Notes: a model not told the origin generated them from the letters alone. Positions 1-11,142 are shown, numbered from the stretch's first letter. The stretch is DNA of 64,000 bases from Timema cristinae (GCA_039000515.1 JBCFYV010000100.1:57465160-57529159), one strand, 5' to 3'. Numbers and translations: made by a program.

Positions 1-297
1 AATTTAATAAAAAAAGTGTGACAATGTTAAGACTATTTCTATAATTCATTGAGAAATTATGGTCTCTATTCCAATGTTTTATCTTTAAAATTCACTGAAT
101 CTAACGTAAATACATAGAAAATCCTATTTTGTCTTGCCGTGACGTCACACGTAAGCAAAGACATTAACAAGTTTTGAGCTATTTTTTGGTGGTAGAGGGG
201 TGGAGGGATATTTAAAATGGTTTTGTTAGCTTTTGTAACGATTAAACAAACGTTCTTTCCAATATAAATTGGACTGTAACTGTTTGCCTCTAAACAG

Positions 298-555
298 CTG
301 TTCAGGAAGAGCGCGGACCACGCAGACCGAAGTGTAGGAATGAACCGACAGAATGCAGCACTCACACTGGCGGAATTCTCCACGGCTGCTACAGGCCAGG
401 CACCGCCGCCATGTTTGGTCCAACCGGGCATTGGGCCACAGTGCTGGGGACCGGCATGCATCACTCAGAGGACACGAGCCCTTTCAGGAGGGTCATACCC
501 AGACATCAGACTTCACCCCCCTTCCAATTCATGTCCCTGCAGGCACCCGTCAGAG
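298..555 (+). CDS. Nuclear receptor exon: end of DNA-binding domain and hinge (partial gene)
   Basis: Internal exon of a ligand-type nuclear receptor, a nuclear transcription factor. A pyrimidine-rich intron end finishes in AG at 296-297. The first two bases complete a split codon and the frame then reads VQEERGPRRPK, the basic extension that follows the second zinc finger in NR2-type receptors; an intron just before this Val is common in the family. The rest (about 75 residues, Pro/Thr/His-rich) fits a poorly conserved hinge. It ends at a GTGAGG donor in phase 1, which joins in frame to the exon at 2787. Zinc-finger exons would lie left of the window. The motif is seen directly; the NR2E-like assignment is inference. 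Confidence 0.72.
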
Positions 556-625
556 GTGAGGTCAAGGTCGCGAGAAGAGATTAGTCTAAAAGTTGAGCGA
601 TTAATTATCACAATCCTCCTCATTT

Positions 626-2075
626 AGGGATGTACAGTCAACTCTCAATTCTACGACCCGGGAATAGCGTCCCTCTCGAAGTAACGACCCTTTTTTGGGG
701 AACCGTGAAAAATGTGGGAAAAAAGTTTGAAAAGTTTAAGGAAATCGGCTGTAAAATGTGTTTGTTGTATTTATTTAGGTCGCTGCGTTGCAATTATCTT
801 TGTGAGCGCTGTATTACTAGTAACTGGGGTGGGTCAGGTATAAAAATAGACACCACCTCATCAATGCCAGCCAATAGCACTTGACTCTGTCCACCCCCTC
901 CCACAAGCAGGACAATGTTTCCCCGCGCGCGACTGCCGCTACATCACGCGCCAGGCTTGCTTTTGCCATTGTTATTTCGATTCTCGATTTTGTTACTATT
1001 TTGGTTTGATTTTGTGAAGTTTTTGACGACCCATGCTATTGTTTAACATTGTTATTTTGATTTGGTTACGTTTTTGGTTGTATTTTATGAACGATTTTTG
1101 ACGACCCACGCTATTTGTTGTCTAAAAAATGCCATTTTTTCGTATGAAGGTCAGGGGTGGAACAAAATCTGTTAAAATTCCAATAACGACCCCTTCGAAA
1201 TAACGACCCTTTTCCAGGGAACCGTGAAAGGTCGTAGAATCGAGAGTTGACTGTATATCGAACATCGATGTTTGCTGATCGATGGCATGTGTGTGTGCCT
1301 TGGATGTCGTTAAAGAACATTTATTTTTGAAAATCATCGACCAACAAACATTAAAACTATAATGTACAGTGCATATATCAAAACGAGGGTTCTTATTGGC
1401 CCTCCTTTCGTTAGGGATGATTTCGAATAGAAAAAAAACAACACATTGATGTCTCTACCGAAATAATAACATCAATGAGAAAAATCATTACTTTTAAAAT
1501 ATTGATTTTATAGAACAAATAAAACACAGTAATTTGTTTTTTAAATCAATTTAACTGTAACTGATGATCGTATTTAAATGTGGGATGAGAGAAGGGGGTG
1601 GAGGGTGGGGGTTAAAGGTTAGAGCCGACACCTGTAGTACCGAAAAATCCACACATGCATTATATAGACTACACCACACATTGGATATCGGTGCAAAATA
1701 TCGATGGCTAAAAATTATAAACCTATACAAATCGATGGTCTGATGATTGAATTTTAAATATCGTTTTGAAAACATCGGTGTCCGCTGTTCATTCCTACCG
1801 GTAGTAGGACAAAATTTTACCAAGATAAAAAAAAAACTATATGGAAAGAAATATGGTTTCGGAATGAGTGTTTTTTCAAACAGTGGACGACGAATTCATC
1901 ATTTGTTTGAATTTAATGTTTTTTTGATTTATTGAATATAAATGTACTTCAGATAGTTACTTAATTTATTCGAAAAAATTAATTAAAAACACCTGTTGTA
2001 TTAATAAAAAAAGAGCTATCTACAAAATTCGATGTTTTTAAAAACATTGATTTTTTCTTTCGATGTCCATCCCTA
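626..2075. mobile_element. hAT-like non-autonomous element, interrupted by a pogo-type MITE
   Basis: The left end reads AGGGATG and, after the nested MITE is removed, continues TCGAACATCGATGTTT. The right end near 2040-2075 is its approximate reverse complement (ACATTGA, then TCGATGTCCATCCCT). ATCGAT-rich sequence between them is typical of hAT-type MITEs. No transposase ORF is visible. Target duplications are not convincing, so the exact ends are approximate. Confidence 0.5.
635..1253 (+). mobile_element. pogo/Tigger-like MITE, copy 1
   Basis: About 620 bp bounded by near-perfect 24-bp inverted repeats (CAGTCAACTCTCRATTCTACGACC and its complement) and flanked by TA on both sides, as for Tc1/mariner-pogo elements. 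Subterminal CGAAGTAACGACC repeats are mirrored inside. No transposase ORF; a short open frame inside is shared with copy 2 but matches nothing I know. It lies inside the hAT-like element. Confidence 0.85.
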
Positions 2076-2149
2076 TCCTAACTACCTTCCTCATCTCTTT
2101 ATCGCTTATTATGTGTTGTGAGTAGCCATTATTTTAATAAATAACTAAT

Positions 2150-2330
2150 AAAGACTTAGTGCACACTCCTTTTACACTAAAAGGTAGCATTCTTACCTTG
2201 ACTGATTACACCATGGCCATATCTTATAAGCTACACCATAGTGGAACCAATCAAAGTAGCAGTCTTACCTTGACTGATTACACTATGGATATGTCTTATC
2301 ACGCAGGTTTGTATTTATAATTATTACATA
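2150..2330. repeat. Dispersed repeat with internal duplication
   Basis: A segment around CTTACCTTGACTGATTACAC occurs twice here (about 2194 and 2265) and again, inverted and diverged, at 22005-22125 (ACCATGGTG, CACTATGGTGTAGCTTATAAGAT). It looks like a short inverted-repeat element; class not determined. Confidence 0.45.
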
Positions 2331-2786
2331 CAAACTAGTCGTCATATACAGATGAGGACTCGACCAAGACAAACTATCTTGTTTTTCCCAACCACACGGT
2401 TTGAAATAAAGCTCAATGGCAGTTCAGTGATTTTTGTATGTGCAAACTTACAGCTCAGAATCTTTTTTTTAGCAACTCAACCACTTTTTTGATGAGATCG
2501 GTAACCCTGCCATATTAACGTCCATGAATTCATCAATCAATGAACATGACACACGGACAGACAAACTTGTACGTGTCCTCCACACGGCTAAGACTACACC
2601 TTCGTTGGACCAGACCTGACCAGACTGTGAGTCGCACCGACGTCGGCCCAATTCAGACAGTTTCACTACAGCCTCACCAAACGTCCGGAAGCGGCTTTTG
2701 TCTTTTTCAGGTCTCCTTCAATCGTTCCTTAAATACAGTCATGGTCCTCCTATGATATGCTAAGATGCACTTTATTACAACTTCAG

Positions 2787-2977
2787 GCGAGTTTTACCAC
2801 GAGATCGCGGCTCAGATCTTGCTGATGAGTCTGCGCCAATCAAGGAGGAACGAACACTTCTCCGTTCTGCCACGGTGCGACCAAGACGCCATCTTGCGAC
2901 AGGTGTGGAGTGAGCTATTCCTTCTTCACGCTGCCTACTGGCCCATAGACGTGTCCGCACTCATACGACGGGCTCTG
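2787..2977 (+). CDS. Nuclear receptor exon: ligand-binding domain helices 3-5
   Basis: Starts after an AG acceptor (2785-2786) in the phase left by the 298-555 exon and ends in phase 0 at a GTGAGT donor. It encodes about 63 residues starting GEFYHEIAAQILLMSLR and running through DQDAILRQVWSELFLLHAA. This is the nuclear receptor ligand-binding signature: helix 3, the F/W-containing loop with DQ, and the helix 4/5 W-[SE]-E-L-F-[IV]-L motif that builds the coactivator groove. The spelling is closest to NR2 receptors (WSELFLL.AA.W). The 3' end of this exon with its donor is tandemly duplicated just downstream (see 2900-3208). Confidence 0.8.
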
Positions 2978-3208
2978 GTGAGTTTAGTAAGCACGCCGCC
3001 ATTTTGTTTCTTGGAGTGTTGACATGACGCCATATTGAGACTGGCGTGGAGCGAGCTCTTTCTTTTTAACGCTGCCTACTGGCCCATAGACGTGTCCGTG
3101 CTCATACGACGGGTTATGGTGAGTTTAGTAAGCACGCCGCCATTTTGTTTCTTGGAATGTTGACATGACGCCATGTTGAGACTGGCGTGGAACGAGCTGT
3201 CCCTGCTG
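2900..3208 (+). repeat. 141-bp tandem repeat carrying an exon 3' end and its 5' splice site (about 2.2 copies)
   Basis: The last ~75 bp of the receptor exon plus ~62 bp of intron recur at a 141-bp spacing (landmarks at 2941 and 3082, and at 3043 and 3184). Copy 2 (to 3118) keeps the reading frame and a GTGAGT donor; its peptide differs at a few residues from copy 1 (for example LLH becomes LFN). Copy 3 is a ~28-bp stub. Copies 2 and 3 lack a good acceptor of their own. Copy 2 could only be used through the upstream exon or as an alternative exon, so it is annotated as a repeat rather than a certain exon. Confidence 0.85.
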
Positions 3209-3249
3209 TTTATAGAACAGTCATTGCTTGTAATGTTATTTCTCAACAG

Positions 3250-3379
3250 AGCACTGAACAAAGAGATCCGTGTATGACCACCAGTGGACTTCTGAAGAGA
3301 GTGTTAGAGATGTGTCAGAAGCTGAATCTGGATGCTGTGGAGCTATCACTTCTAGAGACACTCATTCTCTGCAGAACAG
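3250..3379 (+). CDS. Nuclear receptor exon: ligand-binding domain helices 7-8
   Basis: Acceptor TTTCTCAACAG ends at 3249; the exon starts in phase 0, matching the 2787-2977 exon, and ends in phase 1 before GTGAGT. It encodes about 43 residues ending LNLDAVELSLLETLILCRT. This lines up with the conserved helix 7-8 stretch of NR2 receptors (L.LD.TEFACLKAIVLF), although Phe-Ala-Cys-Leu-Lys is replaced by Leu-Ser-Leu-Leu-Glu. That makes this receptor divergent at a normally well-kept position. Confidence 0.75.
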
Positions 3380-3975
3380 GTGAGTGGTATTTATATAAAC
3401 AGTGTTAGTCCTAAGGCGTAACCTCATAAAGTAGGAGTTCCACTCATAGAACTGTGCGCCGGCTGTGTTGTGTTGCAACTTGCAAACAATCTTGAATAGG
3501 AAACTACCACCCGAGTTTGCCTTGTACCGTGTTGATTTATTTACGTTTTATGCGGAGAAATTTAAAGATATAACATTGAAAAGAAAATCATAAATTCTTA
3601 AATATAAATATAAATAAATATGTCTCTACATCGTCACAAAATTAGTTTTTTTTTAATCTTGATTTTTTTTTAACGGATTTATTTTTAATCATCTACAGCT
3701 CAGGCAATTTGTTTTATTCACGAAAATGTCCTGTAGGCATCTTCCTGCCAGGATGTAGAAAGTTCATTTAAGCGTAAGTCTATCTATAATAGGAACAATT
3801 AATTATTTTAATTCAAGTAATCGCTGTGCAGTAGCAAACAGTAGAGTGAATGTTTATACTCGTCAGCGGAATAGGGGGAGTGCTATCAGCAGGTAAACAA
3901 GAGGTAAACTAATGTTCTTCCTTCTCTTTATATTTTGTACACTGACACCTAAGTGTGATAGTGCATAGTGTTTAA

Positions 3976-4600
3976 GGGGAATGGTACGAAACGCGAGTTA
4001 AGGATAGAGTTTTTGCAGTTTTTTATAGCAAAAATTATTTTGGTCAAAATAAATAAAATGCTGCTCCAGTATAAATATAGAGTTTAATTTTCTTCATCTG
4101 ATGATATCAACTGTTAGGTGACCTGGCGGTCTAGGGGTAAGGTGTCAGATTTGTGTGCTGGGAGTCCGGGTTTCAATCCTTGGTCCCGGCACAGATTTAT
4201 CTGATTACCAAACCCTTCCTTCACCTCTGACAAGATGTGTATTAATCACAACTTGTGAATGTGTGGAGTGCCAGGCCTCCACCGTGGTTCGGATCCAACG
4301 TTAAACTGTAGGTCCTCCATTTTCATCTCACAATCACCCTACCATTACACATTAGCGTAAGTGCGTACAACCCAAACGGGTAGTAAGACGGAGTGATGAT
4401 GATAATAATAATAATATAATAATAATAATATATTAACAGTTGTTGAATATCTGTCAAGAGTGACATTTCCTCTTAATTTAAAAAGTTTCTCGTCTAATGC
4501 CGCTATGCTCTTGAAAGATAGTCAACAACTGTTGATATCACCAGGTGAAGAAAATTAAACTCTTGTTTCTACTGGAGCAATATTGGTGTTTTTTACTAAA
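3976..4600 (+). mobile_element. Foldback element family G, split by a SINE
   Basis: The left part (GTTTTTATAGCAAAA, GGTCAAAATAAATAAAATG, GAGTTTAATTTTCTTCA, GATATCAACTGTT) is mirrored after 4430 (AACAGTTGTTGAATATCTGTC up to TTGATATCACCAGGTGAAGAAAATTAAACTC). The SINE at 4118-4431 sits inside. Related copies occur at 56150-56400, 59955-60120 and 63850-64000, so this is a repeated non-coding element. Confidence 0.6.
4118..4431 (+). mobile_element. tRNA-derived SINE, family A
   Basis: Reference copy for family A. The tRNA-like head has a pol III A box (TGGTCTAGGGGTAAGG type; here TGGCGGTCTAGGGGTAAGG) and B box (GGTTTCAATCC). A ~170-bp body follows (ACCCTTCCTTCACCTCTGACAAG, CCACCGTGGTTCGGAT). The 3' tail contains CCCAAACGGGTAGTAAGAC and ends in (ATA)n. 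It is inserted in foldback element G. Confidence 0.85.
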
Positions 4601-4663
4601 GAATTGTCTGTTATGAAAACTACAAGAAACACAGACATTTTCTCGCGTCTTCTTCCATCCCAG

Positions 4664-4918
4664 CGCTTCAGGTTAAAATGCAAACTGGTCTTGAATTCAA
4701 CCCTAATAGACTAGGTCCTCTCAATGTTCCTCAAGACTTGGTGGTGAACGACGACCTGGAGAAGATCCTGTCGGGCTCGCGAGCCCGGGCTCAGACGACC
4801 CTGGGCCACTACGTGAGGAGGACCTCTCCCAATCAACCGGCGAGGTTCGGGGACCTCCTACTCATCCTTCCGTCCTGTGTGGTCCTTCGTCCGGACCGAC
4901 ATCTTTTACAGACATAGG
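4664..4918 (+). CDS. Nuclear receptor last recognised exon: helices 9-10 (3' end uncertain)
   Basis: Acceptor CTTCCATCCCAG ends at 4663; the first two bases complete the split codon from 3379 and the frame stays open to a stop near 4918. It encodes LEKILSGSRARAQTTLGHYV, then P.QPARFGDLLLILPS. R-F-G-x-L-L-L-x-L-P-S is the helix 10 dimerization signature of NR2 receptors. After LPS the expected AF-2 helix is not seen in frame: the frame ends in 20 unfamiliar residues, while a neighbouring frame reads SFVRTDIFYRH. A one-base shift near 4870, or a further intron, is possible. The 50-bp minisatellite begins about 40 bp downstream. Confidence 0.68.
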
Positions 4919-4958
4919 ACTCTCCCTGACAGTCATCACCAAAAAGAAATTAAACGTT

Positions 4959-5537
4959 TCACCGCATCTCCCTACCCGCTAGGACCTCTCCCCTCACAAA
5001 TACAGTTTCACCGCATCTCCTACCCGCTAGAGACTAGAGATCTCTAGCCTCCCCTCCACAAATACAGTTTCACCCTATCTCCCTACCCGCTAGGACCCTC
5101 TCCCTCCACAAATACAGTTTCACCGCATCTCCCTACCCGCTAGGACCTCCTCCCTCCACAAATACAGTTTCACCGCATCTCTCTACCCGCTAGGACCTCC
5201 TCCCTCCACAAATACAGTTTCACCGCATCTCTCTACCCGCTAGGACCTCCTCCCTCCACAAATACAGTTTCACCGCATCTCTCTACCCGCTAGGACCTCC
5301 TCCCTCCACAAATACAGTTTCACCGCATCTCCCTACCCGCTAGGACCCTCTCCCTCCACAAATACAGTTTCACCGCATCTCCCTACCCGCTAGGACCTCC
5401 TCCCTCCACAAATACAGTTTCACCGCATCTCTCTACCCGCTAGGACCTCCTCCCTCCACAAATACAGTTTCACCGCATCTCTCTACCCGCTAGGACCTCC
5501 TCCCTCCACAAATACAGTTTCACCGCATCTCTCTACC
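4959..5537. repeat. 50-bp minisatellite after the last receptor exon (about 11.5 copies)
   Basis: The unit CACCGCATCTCTCTACCCGC plus TAGGACCTCCTCCCTCCACAAATACAGTTT repeats at exactly 50 bp through most of the array. The first units (4959-5090) are the most diverged. The array begins about 40 bp past the stop of the last recognised nuclear receptor exon, so it probably lies in the 3' UTR or the final intron. Confidence 0.95.
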
Positions 5538-5540
5538 TGA

Positions 5541-5840
5541 ACAGTTGAAGTCTGAAAGACCTAACTGATTTGTGTGAGGTGACCTGTCAGCCATCCGTTG
5601 GAGCTCCCGACAGCTCTACGAGCAGTCCGAGGGAATTGTAGGGGGGGGGGGATGCGACCGGCCACATCTTCATTCAGTTCAGTCTCAGCTCTACAAGTTC
5701 TCAACGACATATCGTGTTTCACCCGCTATTCGACCATAGCTACGTGGTTTAAAAAAAAAAATCATCTTAATTTATCGCGAAGCTTAGAAATTTCCCTTCA
5801 CCGAGCAGCAAAGTTATTTATCCATGTATTCAAACAAAAC
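5541..5840. other. Unassigned intergenic stretch
   Basis: Contains a G-tract at 5641-5650 and no recognisable gene or repeat. Confidence 0.5.
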
Positions 5841-5842
5841 CG

Positions 5843-6375
5843 AGGTTGACGGGATTTTTCTTGAGTGATAAAAATCCGTAGCACAACTTCCCTCGGAGGA
5901 TAAGTAAAGCTATCGGTCCCCCGTGTGGATTGTGGCATATAGAAGAACCCTGGAAGGTGTGTGGAAATACCTTTCCCGGCCAAATTGGTAGGCCCTTTCG
6001 TTCTCGTTCATAGAAATTATCGTGAACTGATATAATTGGGGTGACCTGGTGGTCTAGGGGTAAGGTGTCAGACCTCTGTGCTGGGGTCCGGGGTTCAATC
6101 CTCGGTCCCGGTATAGATTTATATGATTACCAAACCCTTCCTTCACCTCTGACAAGACATCTTGTGAATGTGGGGAATGCCAGGCCTCCACCGTGGTTCG
6201 GATTCCACGTTAAACTGTAGGTCCTCCATTTCATCTCACAATCACCCTACCATTACACTTTAGTGTAAGTGCGTATAACCCGAACGGGTAGTAAGACGCG
6301 GTGCTAATAATAATAATAATAATAATATGGGGTGGTTCAGGAAGTGCACGTTGAATACCTCTAGTAAAATAAATG
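5843..6375 (+). mobile_element. tRNA-derived SINE, family D, interrupted by a family A SINE
   Basis: The body of family D (GATAAAAATCCGTAGCACAAC, AATACCTTTCCCGGC, ATAGAAATTATCGTG, CTGATATAAT) runs to about 6040 and resumes at 6328 with GGTGGTTCAGGAAGTGCACG. The tRNA-like head is missing or decayed. The family A element between is therefore younger. Confidence 0.7.
6041..6327 (+). mobile_element. tRNA-derived SINE, family A (nested)
   Basis: Full-length copy with A box TGGTGGTCTAGGGGTAAGG, B box GGTTCAATCC, and tail CCCGAACGGGTAGTAAGACGCGGTGC followed by (TAA)n. Inserted into the family D SINE. Confidence 0.85.
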
Positions 6376-7596
6376 GGTGTAATTTTCCCGGTTCAATCAA
6401 TATTTCCACCAGACTCTGCGTCTTTTCTTGTGACTTAAGACGCGTGCAATTGGTTCATAATGCAAGCTATCAAACTGATGACATTCCCCCCGCGAATAAC
6501 TTGTATAAGACTGCACTCAACCGGATGGCAAGGCGGACCGTTGATATTAACCTGACATGCCGATCTGTTTGTGTGTGATCTTGAGTTGGTACCGGTAGAA
6601 CTATCTCAATTTGGCCTGTCAAGTTCTACATAGAATCCAACCAATCGAATTCCAAAAACAAATCGACTTAATATTGTTCTTCCTTTCTCTTGCAATATCC
6701 AAATTCCGTCGTCCCGTTGCTAAGATTTATCAGAGTAAATAAATTTCAACAAATTTTGCATGGTTTTTTTAAATTAGATATTAATATATACGTTAGTTTA
6801 CTTGGGATAGTTAACGTGCACTTTATGAACATACGGATCATATCTGCACACAACTTACATACTAATTTATTTATAAAGTCCAATTCTCATAAAAAGTGTA
6901 TTTTAGAAAATATAAACTTTTTTTGCTATCAACATTGACGTTATTTTACAATATTATTACAGTTATTTTATAGCTATTAATATATATCAATATCTACAGC
7001 TGCAGATCACATGACTTGACGTATTAATACTTAAAAATAGATCTAGTAACGTTTCTAGTCATCAATTAGGGTTATTTCTATGAAAATTGGACTGTAGAAC
7101 AGACACAACCTCCTCATCACTGCGAAAGGACAACTTTCCCGGTGGTCCATTTTGAGGACCGAACTCTGCAACTGGAGGAACTATACACCAATTAAGGTGT
7201 CCGGTAAGAACAGGTGCACACAAGGGGAACAACAAGATGTACCATCAGGGTAAAACATTTGTTTAATGAAACTATAACTATTTTACAAATACAGATAACA
7301 TTCATAGACATTTAAAAGGTATAACATTTATGAAATACAGTCATCAAACAGGACTTAGGCCGCTTTTCAGTAGAGATGATCTATTGTACAAAATCAACAC
7401 TCGAGTATTACAACAAATATTATTTAAAAAAAAAGGGCTGGACTAGAAATGTTTCAACGAGTTGAACAGTCTAAGATGCTAAGATAAAATAAAATAGTAC
7501 ATACATATTTTGTCGATACTAGAATTATTGGTAATATTGGTTCAATGTAACTTGGTCTTTTCTGACAGGTGAAAAGTTATTTGGAACAACTACTCT
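6376..7596. other. AT-rich intergenic DNA
   Basis: Mostly AT-rich unique-looking sequence. No open frame with recognisable domain content and no repeat that I could match elsewhere in the window. Confidence 0.5.
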
Positions 7597-7826
7597 ACCC
7601 GCGTGGTCTGATGAGCTACTCTTGTAATAGTCCAGACTTCCGATGACAGGGAGATCAAGATTCGAATCTCGGTCGAGTGTAGTTTTTTTCTCAAAATAGT
7701 TTTACACTCTCATTCCACGCAAATGCGGGTGCACTCCTTTTAATATAAGCGTCCTAATCCCTAAAACCAGTAGTGTAATTACTACATAGGCGTATAATCC
7801 GTAAGGCTAGTAAGACGCGGTACAAA
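7597..7826 (+). mobile_element. tRNA-derived SINE, family C
   Basis: The head CCCGCGTGGTCTGATGAGCT with GGTCGAGTG following is a decayed form of the family C head. It has the body motif CACGCAAATGCGGGTGCACT, and a tail with CGTATAATCCGTAAGGCTAGTAAGACGCGGT. Confidence 0.7.
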
Positions 7827-8787
7827 AAAAAACTACGTAACCGTCAGTATCATAAATTTCTTTTCCGCCGCGTCTTGCTAGCCGTTCAAGATACACCCAT
7901 TTTAACTCCACTAGTGAAATGGGGATTATGAAGGAACAATTTAGAGAAAAAATACTCACATTTAAGTCATTAAACATCGATTAAAAAAATACACTCAATT
8001 CGGGATCACGACAAAATTAACTTTTCCGTAACGTAACGTTCATGTAACCTAAATAAACCTAGTTTATTCTCAAGGTGTTCGTGAGGTAACGTTTAAACCT
8101 GAGTAAAACAAATTCGTAACGGGATTGGCTGGTAGTATCACGTGATGGCATTTCATTTGACGTCACGTAAAATTCAAGTGAAGTGCATATTTACGGTTTT
8201 CATTTAAAATAACGAGGATAGTCTTTAAGTTACGTTAAGTGAACAGTTATTTGTGTCTACCGACATGTTTGTTAACTGGATTATGTTGTATAGTTTATAA
8301 AATATATTTTCAAGGTGGATGAACACAGAATAACTTTTGAACAGTTAGAAAAGAACAATGTTAGAGCGAACCATCTATAAGTTACTAATTAGAAACAGCC
8401 TTATTTATAGTCATAATATTATGTATAAAAGAAGTTTAATAAAGTTTATTCAACCAGAATATACAATATGTTAATGTTATGTACCACTTTAACAATTTAT
8501 TTGATTGGATTGTACAGGCTTGATATATAAAACAAACTGTAATTAAATCAGATATATGTAATGATATTATGAAGGAGCTTTTAGTGATAATGAACTTATA
8601 AATTGGGGGCGGGGTGGGGGTGGGGGGAACAAGTAACTGTTATTGTCATAGCTTATGTTAAATTAAGTTAAATTTTAAATGAGCAAGAAATAATATCAAG
8701 GATATGAGTTTTAACATTCTCACAACAGATTAATTAATTATTTTTTTTCTATAAAAAGTTTGAATATGTATTTAAAAAGTTACTTTA
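7827..8787. other. AT-rich intergenic DNA
   Basis: A diverged SINE tail remnant lies at 7860-7900 (GCCGCGTCTTGCTAGCC). Otherwise nothing recognisable; a G-rich run is present at 8605-8630. Confidence 0.45.
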
Positions 8788-8789
8788 TA

Positions 8790-9390
8790 CAGTCAACTTT
8801 CGATTCTACGACCCCGGGAATAGCGTCTCTCGAAGTAACGTCCCTTTTTTGAGGAACCGTGAAAAATGTGGGAAAAAAGGTTGAAAAGTTTAAGGAAATC
8901 GGCTGTAAAATGTGTTTGTTGCATTTATTTAGGTCGCTGCGTTGCAATTATCTTTGTGAGCGCTGTATTACTAGTAACTGGGGTGGGTCAGGTATAAAAA
9001 TAGACACCACCTCATCAATGCCAGCCAATAGCCCTCCCACAAGCAAGACAATGTTTCCCTGCGCGCGACTGCCGCTACATCACGCGCCAGGCTTGCTTTT
9101 GCCAGTTGTTATTTCGATTCTAGATTTGGTTACTATTTTGGTTTGATTTTGTGAACAATTTTTGACGACCATGCTATTGTTTAACATTGTTATTTTGATT
9201 TGGTTACTATTTTGGTTTGATTTTGTGAACAATTTTTGATGACCTCACGCTATTTGTTGTCTAAAAAATGCAATTTTTTCGTATGAAGGTCAGGGGTGGA
9301 ACAAAATCTGTTAAATTCCAATAACGACCCTTCGAAATAACGACCCTTTTCCAGGGAACCGTGAAAGGTCGTAGAATCGAGAGTTGACTG
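8790..9390 (+). mobile_element. pogo/Tigger-like MITE, copy 2
   Basis: Same termini, same orientation and same interior as the copy at 635, with TA at 8788-8789 and 9391-9392. It differs by small indels, including a missing ~18-bp stretch in the GC-richer middle. Confidence 0.85.
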
Positions 9391-9392
9391 TA

Positions 9393-10385
9393 GTGAGAAT
9401 CTTTTTTTTTTTAGCTCCAAGAATTTCTCATTTCTAATGTTTATTAAATTAATTTATAAGTACACGTACAAGTTTCACAAAAAAAAAAATGACATAAATA
9501 CTTGATAACAACAAAATCTGTACGTTTTACACCTAAATATATATATAATTCGAAATAATACAGACATGTATCATTTTTGAAGACATTATTGTAGTTTCAT
9601 CTTCAATAAAACTATTTATATACTAGCTAAGTGTTTACATCAACGACATAATTACAAGTGTGCGTTATATCTAGTCCGCGGTTCATATCTCACTAAGTTG
9701 TATCGAACAACGACTGGTTTAGAGTTCGTAAAAGATTGTTCTTCTTATTATTCGATTTGCGTCCTTATGATTTTAAAAACAATACATACATATAGGACAA
9801 TTTACAGGTTTTCTCAGACGCTATCAACGTGGAAAATACTCACTCGCCGGTCGCAAACGGACAATTATTGCGTTCTTTTGTTATCATTTATTTAAAAAAT
9901 CACTAATTTGTTGAACAGGGCGTCCTAGAAATACTTCACAGGCTATGAGATATTCTAGTTCTTGTGACAGGTTTCTTTTTAATCAATCAAAAATGTTTCG
10001 TTTTAACAACAACAACAAAAAATGTTTAATCACTAGGGCCTTATCCAGATATTTATTTTGGTTGGTGAATGCAGAAGGGGTAGGTGGAAGAAGGGCTTAA
10101 AATCAGACATGTCAAAGAAATTGTTTTAATAATACATTTAGAGAGAAAAATAAAATTAGATAAAAACATAATTGAGGTTGTAGAGGCTATGAATTTTATG
10201 ACTTCAATAAGCCACTAACTTTGTCATCGATTTGGAAAATACTCCCCTGGATACGGCCCTATATTTCACTGCCTAGGTATACACAATATATTTCTACCTC
10301 TAGAAAGTCACTACAATGATTATATGTAGAGTCGTGAGATATAAAATGTAGACGTACGTCTTGGATACCCTTAGTGGAAAAACGA
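9393..10385. other. AT-rich intergenic DNA
   Basis: No recognisable gene or repeat seen; simple A and AT runs only. Confidence 0.5.
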
Positions 10386-10387
10386 CA

Positions 10388-10613
10388 GAATTATCCATAT
10401 CTGAGCCAGAACCACCCACAATTAGCCATATCTGAGCCAGAACCAGCCATAATTAGCCATATATGAGCCAGAACAAGCCATAATTAGCCATATCTGAGCC
10501 AGAACAAGCCACAATTAGCCATATCTGAGCTAGAACCAGCCATAATTATTCATATCTGAGCCAGAACAAGCCATAATTAGCCATATCTGAGCCAGAACCA
10601 GCCATATCTGATT
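10388..10613. repeat. 31-bp minisatellite (about 7 copies)
   Basis: Repeats of GCCATAATTAGCCATATCTGAGCCAGAACCA with point changes, including AAGCCA variants. It lies between genes. Confidence 0.9.
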
Positions 10614-10728
10614 TTTCAGCATGTGACTGATGGAATCAACCAAGGTTTACTCAGTTGGTAACAAGTGGAGCACTAAGACGAAACACCCCTGTGTTCGAAT
10701 CTAATCCAGGGAACAATTGTTTAGATAG

Positions 10729-11142
10729 GTTACAGGAAAAGTAGATTCTCCAGTAAGAGTCGACTCGGCCTAGGTAAAGTCGACTCTTACTGGTCTTTTT
10801 ATTAAGAGTTGACTAACATAAAACCTAACCTAACCTAAAAACACACTGAAACTAATTAATCAAACACACATTGAATCCTTGGTCACTATTGAAAACTACA
10901 ACAAATGGACGAGTGATCAAAGAAAACAACAGTAAACAAATAGAGCTGGGATATTCAAAACAGTTGCATGTGGAGAGCAACAGCGCGGAATAAACTTTTA
11001 CTAAACCACAGCAGGCATTGTTAACTCTTCCTAGGAAAAGTTGATCTGTTTATTCTCAATCAACTTTTACTGATACTTTTAGTAAGAGTCGACTTTACCT
11101 AGGCCGAGTCAACTCTCCCTAACAATCTACTTTTCCTGTAAC
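10729..11142. mobile_element. Foldback MITE with GTTACAGGAAAAGTAGA ends
   Basis: The left end GTTACAGGAAAAGTAGA and right end TCTACTTTTCCTGTAAC are perfect inverted repeats. Subterminal blocks (AGTAAGAGTCGACT, CGGCCTAGGTAAAGTCGACT) are also mirrored, giving a long foldback. No coding capacity. Family not named. Confidence 0.75.

Noticed and set aside
859..9060. Conserved small ORF inside the pogo-type MITE copies
   Set aside because: The similarity simply reflects recent common origin of the copies; no transposase motif, and copy 3 does not keep the frame.
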